A stretch of DNA of 28,341 bases from CAYLZO01 sp964387775 (GTDB taxonomy: Bacteria > Chloroflexota > Anaerolineae > JAAYZQ01). Where the stretch lies: assembly GCA_964387775.1 (NCBI GenBank), contig CAYLZO010000038.1, positions 1-28,341 of the forward strand, in the 5' to 3' direction. Shown here piece after piece: positions 22,425 through 28,341 of this stretch. Numbering within the stretch: position 1 is the stretch's first letter; the number at the start of each line of letters is the position of its first letter. The notes beneath the pieces are model-generated. The model made no database searches, was not told where the DNA came from, and saw only the letters and a list, made by a program, of their open reading frames with translations. A program made the translations under genes and the position numbers.

Positions 22425-23846
22425 TCAGCGGGTGGCAGCCAGCACCCGCTCCACCAGCGGCCGGTTGGGGCCGAGGATGACTAGGGCGGTTGTCTCCTCC
22501 CAGGTCAGCACCGCTACTTGGTCTTCCGTCTCCCACCAGAGCTCGTTCTGCCCTTCCTCGCTGGCCGGCTGGCCGTACTTGCCCTCGGCGTAGGCGGCGT
22601 AGGCGTCCACGAACTCTTGCCCGTCCTCAGGGCTATCCCACACGGTGGCAAAGACCAGCACCTCGTCGGCGCCGTTGATGTACACGGCGTACTGGTCGCC
22701 GTCCCAGCCCTCCGTGGCGAGGGTAGAGGTCGCCTCGTCCACCTGCTGCTCCAGGTAGAGCGTCGTCTGGAACTCGCCCAGGGTCTCGGCTTCGACCAGG
22801 CGCCAACCCGCGCCCAGGGTGTCGGTCAGCGGCGGCAAGGTGACGACCGTCGGCTCGTCGCGGGAAAGGTACTTTTCGGGGTGAAGGATCTGCTCGGTGG
22901 ACTGGGGCGGGTCGGCAAAGGCCGCGTCCACGGCATCCCAGCCATCCTCTTGCAGCGCGGACACGAACTCCAGGCCCGAGACGTAGGGAAAGATAAAGGT
23001 CTCGCGGATGATGGCCGGGGCCGCCTCCAGGATCGCCTCGTCGGCCGGATCGCCCCCCTCCATCAACTGGGCAATTTCCTCGTCTGTGAGCTCAAAGAGG
23101 TGGGCTATCAGGTACTCGGTCATGGCCAAAGAGGCGTCCCCCTCGACCAGCGACAGGTGGGCCAGGAGTTGGTCGTCGTTGAACTTGGCATCGTCCACAA
23201 AGGTATCGAGGTCAAAGTGCTTGTCCTGCAAGCCGTGGGTGTACTCGTGGGCGAAGGTGACCCGGGCCAGGATGTCCAGCTCTTCGCCGGCGGCGTTGTC
23301 TGTGACCACGTAGAGGGTGTCTACCTCGTCGTCGTAAAAGCCGACCACCTGGCTCGAATAGAGCGAGACCATCAACCCCAGCAGGTCATAGTCTTCGGGC
23401 ACAAAGTCAAAGGCAGCCAGCACCCGGACGTCGGCCTCGACCTCCTCGGGCGGGTACTCTTCCTCCAGCTCTTGCGCCATATAGTCGGCCAACTCCTGGC
23501 GGGTCATAAAGGTGCGGCTGATGGGCGAGGTCTCTTCCAGGCCGCGCAGGGCCGAGACCTCGGCCTCGATCTCGTCCATCACCGCCAGCAACGCCTCCGA
23601 CGTCGCCGGGGTGGCCGTGGGCGGCGGGGCGGTCAGGGTGGGCACCAGGGTCGGCGTAGGCGAGGGCTCGGGGGGAAGGGGCGTGGACGTCTCGGTGGGC
23701 AGGGGCGTGGCGGTGGGGACCGGGCTCTCGGCCTGGACGACCTCGGTGGGCGTCGGCGCTGGCCTTGCCGTGGGATTGAAAGGGATGCAGCCAAGCAGAA
23801 GCGCCATCAAGGCGATGGCGCCTAGCGTCAGGTTCGCTCGTTTCAT
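22425..23846 (-). CDS. Lipoprotein with HExxH metallopeptidase-like domain
   Basis: A 473-residue exported protein. The N-terminus MKRANLT and a hydrophobic run end in a lipobox LLLGC with Cys20. Residues about 28-80 are a Thr/Pro-rich linker. The globular part has FAHEYTHGLQD (HExxH at 200-204) and a downstream LVEGDAS whose Glu235 may be the third zinc ligand, typical of gluzincin-like peptidases. The substrate is unknown. ATG 23846 has GGGAG upstream; the frame opens earlier at 23885. The gene ends 19 bases from the convergent selD. Confidence 0.85.
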   Translation of the reverse strand: MKRANLTLGAIALMALLLGCIPFNPTARPAPTPTEVVQAESPVPTATPLPTETSTPLPPEPSPTPTLVPTLTAPPPTATPATSEALLAVMDEIEAEVSALRGLEETSPISRTFMTRQELADYMAQELEEEYPPEEVEADVRVLAAFDFVPEDYDLLGLMVSLYSSQVVGFYDDEVDTLYVVTDNAAGEELDILARVTFAHEYTHGLQDKHFDLDTFVDDAKFNDDQLLAHLSLVEGDASLAMTEYLIAHLFELTDEEIAQLMEGGDPADEAILEAAPAIIRETFIFPYVSGLEFVSALQEDGWDAVDAAFADPPQSTEQILHPEKYLSRDEPTVVTLPPLTDTLGAGWRLVEAETLGEFQTTLYLEQQVDEATSTLATEGWDGDQYAVYINGADEVLVFATVWDSPEDGQEFVDAYAAYAEGKYGQPASEEGQNELWWETEDQVAVLTWEETTALVILGPNRPLVERVLAATR

Positions 23847-23915
23847 AGGGTAACTCCCTGGGGGCTTTGCGACCGGATCTGGCACAGGCCAAATCTATGC
23901 CGCGACGGGACTTGG

Positions 23916-24596
23916 CTACTCAAACTCGAAGGGCAGCGTCTCTGTGTCCCGATCCTCGACCTCCGATTCCCAATCTCCGGGGTAGTCGGGGGCTTGCTCT
24001 TCGAATTCGGCTTCCTCGTCCCAGCGCGGCTCGGGCCGAGGCGACGCCGCTTCTTCCTCCCCGCTGGCAAGCTGGGGGATCTCCCGCGTCGACTCGACCA
24101 GGGTGACCTCCGGTTCGCTGGGCGGGGAGACCGCCTTGGCCAAAGTCTGCACCGCACTGCAATAGGGGCAGATATTCCAGCGCAGGTGGAGCAGCCGCCC
24201 GCAAGCGGGGCACTCTTTTTTCAGGCGGGTGTGGCAGGTGGGGCAGATCATGAACGCTTCTTCGATGCGGCGGTTGCAGCCGGGGCAGGCCAGCCGCTCC
24301 TCGATGCCCTGGAGCAGTGCCTCCTCCTCCAGCGATCGCTCATAGACCTCCGACAGTGTCTCGCGGGGCCGGAGGATGAGGTAGAGGATCAGGCCGGGCA
24401 GGGGGAAGAAAGGCAGAAAGACGAAAACCATCAGCGTGGCCAGGATCTGGGCAAAGATGTCGCGGGTGCGGGCGCGGATGTCGCGGAAGGTCCAGATGAC
24501 CAGGGCGATCCAGGTGGCCGTGATCGTCGCCGCGAGCAAGGCGGCCAGGACAATGACAAAGGGCTGGATTGTGTTCAGAATCTGTTCAAAGTCCAT
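23916..24596 (-). CDS. Membrane protein with double zinc ribbon
   Basis: A 226-residue protein: two transmembrane helices (about 9-35 and 47-75), then four CPxC-type knuckles (CPGC, CPTC, CPAC, CPYC) forming a double zinc ribbon at about 103-150, then an acidic low-complexity tail rich in Glu, Pro and Asp. The role is unknown; such architecture suggests a membrane-tethered binding or scaffold protein. GGAGTC precedes the ATG, and its own promoter is at 24695-24723. Confidence 0.8.
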   Translation of the reverse strand: MDFEQILNTIQPFVIVLAALLAATITATWIALVIWTFRDIRARTRDIFAQILATLMVFVFLPFFPLPGLILYLILRPRETLSEVYERSLEEEALLQGIEERLACPGCNRRIEEAFMICPTCHTRLKKECPACGRLLHLRWNICPYCSAVQTLAKAVSPPSEPEVTLVESTREIPQLASGEEEAASPRPEPRWDEEAEFEEQAPDYPGDWESEVEDRDTETLPFEFE

Positions 24597-24627
24597 CCTA
24601 TCGGTAGACTCCTTATGTGGTGCTGAC

Positions 24628-24661
24628 GGGCAGCGACCGGCCTGTGCTCCGGCCGCTGCCC
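24628..24661. other. Hairpin in the leader of the zinc-ribbon gene
   Basis: GGGCAGCG and CGCTGCCC with an inner CCGG/CCGG pairing make a long GC-rich stem within the predicted 5' untranslated region. There is no T-run. Confidence 0.5.
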
Positions 24662-24703
24662 TCGCTGCCAGTTTCGTGCGTCAAGTTGCGGGCCATTATA
24701 CCA

Positions 24704-26398
<1,695 letters not shown>

Positions 26399-26490
26399 GC
26401 TTGCACCCCCATCGTTGCCGGGGTGTGCTCCGCCCACGGGGGCTATGAAGGCTCAGGCTGGAACTGCGTCCACCTGGAGCCTGGGGCAAG

Positions 26491-26521
26491 AAAAAACCGT
26501 GGGCGTCGAGCACACCCACGG
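26491..26521 (-). terminator. Leader terminator upstream of the ABC-F gene
   Basis: On the minus strand CCGTGGGTGT pairs with ACGCCCACGG (10 pairs, one wobble) around GCTCG, followed by six T residues. It lies inside the predicted leader, about 95 bases before the ABC-F start, so it can act as an attenuator. Confidence 0.8.
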
Positions 26522-26539
26522 CCAGAATTCTATGGGAAA

Positions 26540-26615
26540 ACCGGTTCGATCTACCGGTCACGCGCGATTACGCGCATGCGCGAGGCACTTCAAACGCCGA
26601 GCGATTGTGACCGGT
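26540..26615 (-). promoter_or_regulatory. Alternative hairpins in the ABC-F leader
   Basis: ACCGGT occurs at 26540-26545, 26553-26558 and 26610-26615. The middle copy can pair with the leader-peptide copy (9 pairs, 26553-26561 with 26607-26615) or with the nearer copy (6 pairs, loop of 7), but not with both. The GCGCATGCGC palindrome lies between. Confidence 0.6.
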
Positions 26616-26625
26616 TGTCGATCAT
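26590..26625 (-). CDS. Leader peptide of the ABC-F gene
   Basis: An 11-codon frame MIDNRSQSLGV ending in TGA. An AGGAGGG ribosome site (26639-26633) lies 7 bases upstream, and a consensus promoter about 60 bases before it. The peptide's middle codons overlap one arm of the alternative hairpin, so a stalled ribosome would change the leader fold. The regulatory role is inferred from this layout. Confidence 0.6.
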   Translation of the reverse strand: MIDNRSQSLGV

Positions 26626-26660
26626 CGATTTTCCCTCCTGTTAGGATTAGTACGCTCCAC

Positions 26661-26689
26661 ATTGTAGCCGCAAAGCCATCCCCTGTCAA
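26661..26689 (-). promoter_or_regulatory. Promoter of the ABC-F leader
   Basis: On the minus strand TTGACA (26689-26684) and TACAAT (26666-26661) with exactly 17 bases between. The transcript would start near 26654, giving a leader of about 255 bases. Confidence 0.8.
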
Positions 26690-26819
26690 GAATGGGTCGA
26701 CGGTGGACGTCTCCACGATGCTGTCCGAGGAGGCGTCTAGCACGTCGTAAGCGCCGTAATTGTGTCCGCCAACACCGCCTCCTACCACAACCACAAGAGA
26801 CGATATATTATTTTAGTGA

Positions 26820-27068
26820 TTATTTTGGTAAATTTAAAGCACCGAATTGACAAACCGCCCGACTGGGGGTACAAATGGGTGAGCTAGCTGACGCCACGTG
26901 CTCCCGGCCCAGCGCCTCGACCAGCGCCTCCGGCCCGGCGGCGTTGTTCATCAAAAAGAGGACGTTGAGCGTGTGCCGGTTGGCGGCCAGCACCGGCAGG
27001 ATCTGCAGGGCGTGGTTCTTGCGCATGATGCCCAGCGGTCCCGCTCCGTAGACCAGGATCTTGCTCAT
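26820..27068 (-). pseudogene. Decayed ketopantoate reductase-family gene
   Basis: The 82-codon frame starts with the NAD(P)-binding MSKILVYGAGPLG of ApbA/PanE-type reductases, then jumps to IMRKNHALQILPVLAAN and NNAAGPEALVEALGREHV. In the family that second block normally lies some 60 residues further on. The remainder, after about 26895, is unrelated. An internal deletion plus loss of the 3' two-thirds explains this. A good AGGAGGAA site remains before the ATG. Confidence 0.7.
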
Positions 27069-27144
27069 GTCTGTTCCTCCTCAAATGCAAAAGCGTGTCA
27101 GCCTGCCTTCGATGGATTCTCTTTCCTCAAAAGCCAGTAGGACA

Positions 27145-27181
27145 CAAAAGAGGCCGCCCGCGTCTGCAGCGCCGGCGGCCT
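27145..27181 (-). terminator. Terminator of tRNA-Lys
   Basis: On the minus strand AGGCCGCC pairs with GGCGGCCT (27181-27151), followed by CTTTTG. It lies directly after the tRNA 3' end. Confidence 0.75.
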
Positions 27182-27190
27182 GCCTCGTGG

Positions 27191-27264
<74 letters not shown>

Positions 27265-27276
27265 ACGAGCGCCCTC

Positions 27277-27305
27277 ATTATACCGACTTGGGCAGGGGCT
27301 GTCAA
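27277..27305 (-). promoter_or_regulatory. Promoter of tRNA-Lys
   Basis: On the minus strand a perfect TTGACA (27305-27300) and TATAAT (27282-27277) with a 17-base spacer, 12 bases upstream of the tRNA. Confidence 0.9.
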
Positions 27306-27319
27306 ATCGCCCGTCTCCA

Positions 27320-27348
27320 TTGCCCCCCGCAGCGAGGTGTGATAGAAT
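27320..27348 (+). promoter_or_regulatory. Promoter of the glcD-like gene
   Basis: TTGCCC and TAGAAT spaced by 17 bases. The start would fall near 27355, just before the GGAGGAGGG ribosome site. Confidence 0.6.
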
Positions 27349-27370
27349 GAGCCGCGTGGAGGAGGGTGCC

Positions 27371-28341
27371 GTGTATCGCCAAGTGGACGCCGAGATCGTG
27401 CAACAACTGGCCGCCATCGCCGGGCCGGACGACGTGCTCCTGGGCGCCGACCGCCTGGAGCCCTACAGCCGCGACGAGACGGTCGGCCTCCGCGCCACGC
27501 CGGAGGTCGTCGTGCGCGCCACCTCGGCCCGGCAGGTGGCCGGGGTCCTGCGGCTGGCCAACCGCGAGCGGGTGCCGGTCACGCCCCGGGGCGCCGGCTA
27601 CGGCCTGAGCGGCGGCGCCGTCGCCGTCCAGGGCGGCATCGTCCTCTCCCTGGAAAAGATGAACCGCATCCTCGAGATCGACCCCGCCAACCTGATGGCC
27701 GTCGTCGAGCCGGGCGTCATCACCGGCGATCTGCACCGCGCCGTCGAGGCCCAGGGGCTCTTTTACCCGCCCGACCCGGCCAGCCTCGATTCCTGCACCC
27801 TGGGCGGCAACCTGGCCGAGGGCGCCGGCGGGCCGCGGGCGGTCAAGTACGGCACGACGAGGGATTACGTCGTCGGCGCCGAGGTCGTCCTGCCCAACGG
27901 CGAGATCGTGCACATGGGCGGCAAACTCGTCAAGGACGCCACCGGCTACAGCTTGCTGCAGCTGCTCGTCGGCTCGGAGGGCACCCTGGCCATCGTGACC
28001 CAGATCATTCTGCGCCTGCTGCCCCTGCCCACCCACCAGGTGGACCTCCTGGTGCCCTTTGCCGACTTTGAGACGGCCGCCGGCGTCGTCTCGGCCCTCG
28101 TCGCCCGGCGCATCGTGCCCGCCGCCATCGAGTTCATGGAGCGCGACGTCGTCCACGCCTGCCGGCGCTTCCTGGGCAAGGAACTGCCCTACGCCGACGC
28201 GGCGGCCCAGCTCCTCATCCAGCTCGACGGCAACCACCGGGCGGCGCTGGACGCAGAGCTGGAAACCGTGGCCGAGCTCTGCCTCGACGCCGGGGCGCTC
28301 GACGTGCTGGTCGCCGCCGACCGGCCCACCCGCGACCGGCT
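27371..28341 (+). CDS. glcD: FAD-linked oxidase, glycolate oxidase GlcD type (partial, 3' end outside window)
   Basis: 323 codons of an FAD-binding type 4 (vanillyl-alcohol oxidase fold) dehydrogenase that oxidises a 2-hydroxy acid such as glycolate or lactate. The FAD-binding part shows TPRGAGYGLSGGAV, VVEPGVITGDL, PPDPASLDSCTLGGNLAEGAGG and YGTTRDYVVGAEVVLPNGE, then GGKLVKDATGYSLLQLLVGSEGTLAIVT. The C-terminal substrate-binding part begins (VPAAIEFMERD) and is cut by the window edge. GTG 27371 is chosen for its GGAGGAGGG site 4 bases upstream; in-frame ATG 27347 lies inside the -10 element. The exact substrate is not shown. Confidence 0.9.
   Translation, partial: MYRQVDAEIVQQLAAIAGPDDVLLGADRLEPYSRDETVGLRATPEVVVRATSARQVAGVLRLANRERVPVTPRGAGYGLSGGAVAVQGGIVLSLEKMNRILEIDPANLMAVVEPGVITGDLHRAVEAQGLFYPPDPASLDSCTLGGNLAEGAGGPRAVKYGTTRDYVVGAEVVLPNGEIVHMGGKLVKDATGYSLLQLLVGSEGTLAIVTQIILRLLPLPTHQVDLLVPFADFETAAGVVSALVARRIVPAAIEFMERDVVHACRRFLGKELPYADAAAQLLIQLDGNHRAALDAELETVAELCLDAGALDVLVAADRPTRDR

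Noticed and set aside
22518..23825. 435-residue plus-strand frame opposite the lipoprotein gene
   Set aside because: It is repetitive in Gly, Arg and Val, antisense to a lipoprotein with lipobox and HExxH, so a shadow frame.
26558..26794. 78-residue minus-strand frame (MVVVGGGVGG...)
   Set aside because: It runs through the ABC-F promoter and leader peptide in another frame, and the Gly-rich start is not a convincing nucleotide-binding motif.
27302..28237. 311-residue minus-strand frame at the window end
   Set aside because: The plus strand encodes a well-conserved GlcD-type oxidase with promoter and ribosome site; the minus frame is its shadow.

Overview
The window looks like a chromosomal segment of a GC-rich bacterium, most likely a Chloroflexota (Anaerolineae/Caldilineae-like). 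The grounds are the split acyl-CoA mutase genes with a separate MeaB, the secreted phosphatase ending in a YLPLLLR-type tail, the DUF433/DUF5615 and TumA/TumE toxin-antitoxin pairs, and the scattered short palindromic repeats. The taxonomic call is inference; there is no rRNA gene in the window.

Layout. (1) 1-4400: a two-gene McrBC-like restriction module (DUF2357/PD-(D/E)XK nuclease plus McrB-type AAA+ motor), bounded by copies of a roughly 70-bp inverted repeat. (2) 4405-10474: an acyl-CoA mutase cluster. It holds a GxxExxY protein fused in frame to methylmalonyl-CoA epimerase, a lone TumA-like antitoxin, the mutase large subunit, a DUF433/DUF5615 pair, a TumA/TumE pair, the B12-binding small subunit and the MeaB GTPase. 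Both toxin-antitoxin pairs sit between the two mutase subunit genes, and each is followed by an extra copy of the mutase 3' end. The mutase carries Phe89/Gln207, the isobutyryl-CoA mutase pattern, although its neighbour is a methylmalonyl-CoA epimerase. (3) 10520-16604: two related small membrane proteins, a Cys-rich small protein, a YugP-type membrane zinc peptidase, a large MrfA-like helicase with an inserted HNH domain, and a secreted alkaline phosphatase. (4) 16699-19859: a small unknown protein, adenosine deaminase and a GAF-GAF histidine kinase. (5) 19892-20387: a tRNA operon (Phe, Gly, Cys, Leu) with a consensus promoter and terminator. (6) 20426-22405: a selenium operon, yedF, a DUF3343 gene and selD. 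selD contains an in-frame TGA (Sec20) followed by a SECIS-like hairpin. (7) 22425-26700 (minus strand): a HExxH lipoprotein, a zinc-ribbon membrane protein and an ABC-F ATPase. The ABC-F gene has a long leader with a consensus promoter, an 11-codon leader peptide, alternative hairpins and an intrinsic terminator. (8) 26820-28341: a decayed ketopantoate reductase gene, tRNA-Lys, and the start of a GlcD-type FAD oxidase that runs off the window.

Together the genes suggest an organism with B12-dependent acyl-CoA rearrangement, selenium use and probably drug-inducible ribosome protection. The first 10 kb have been repeatedly invaded by repeats and addiction modules that insert at gene ends without breaking the operon.
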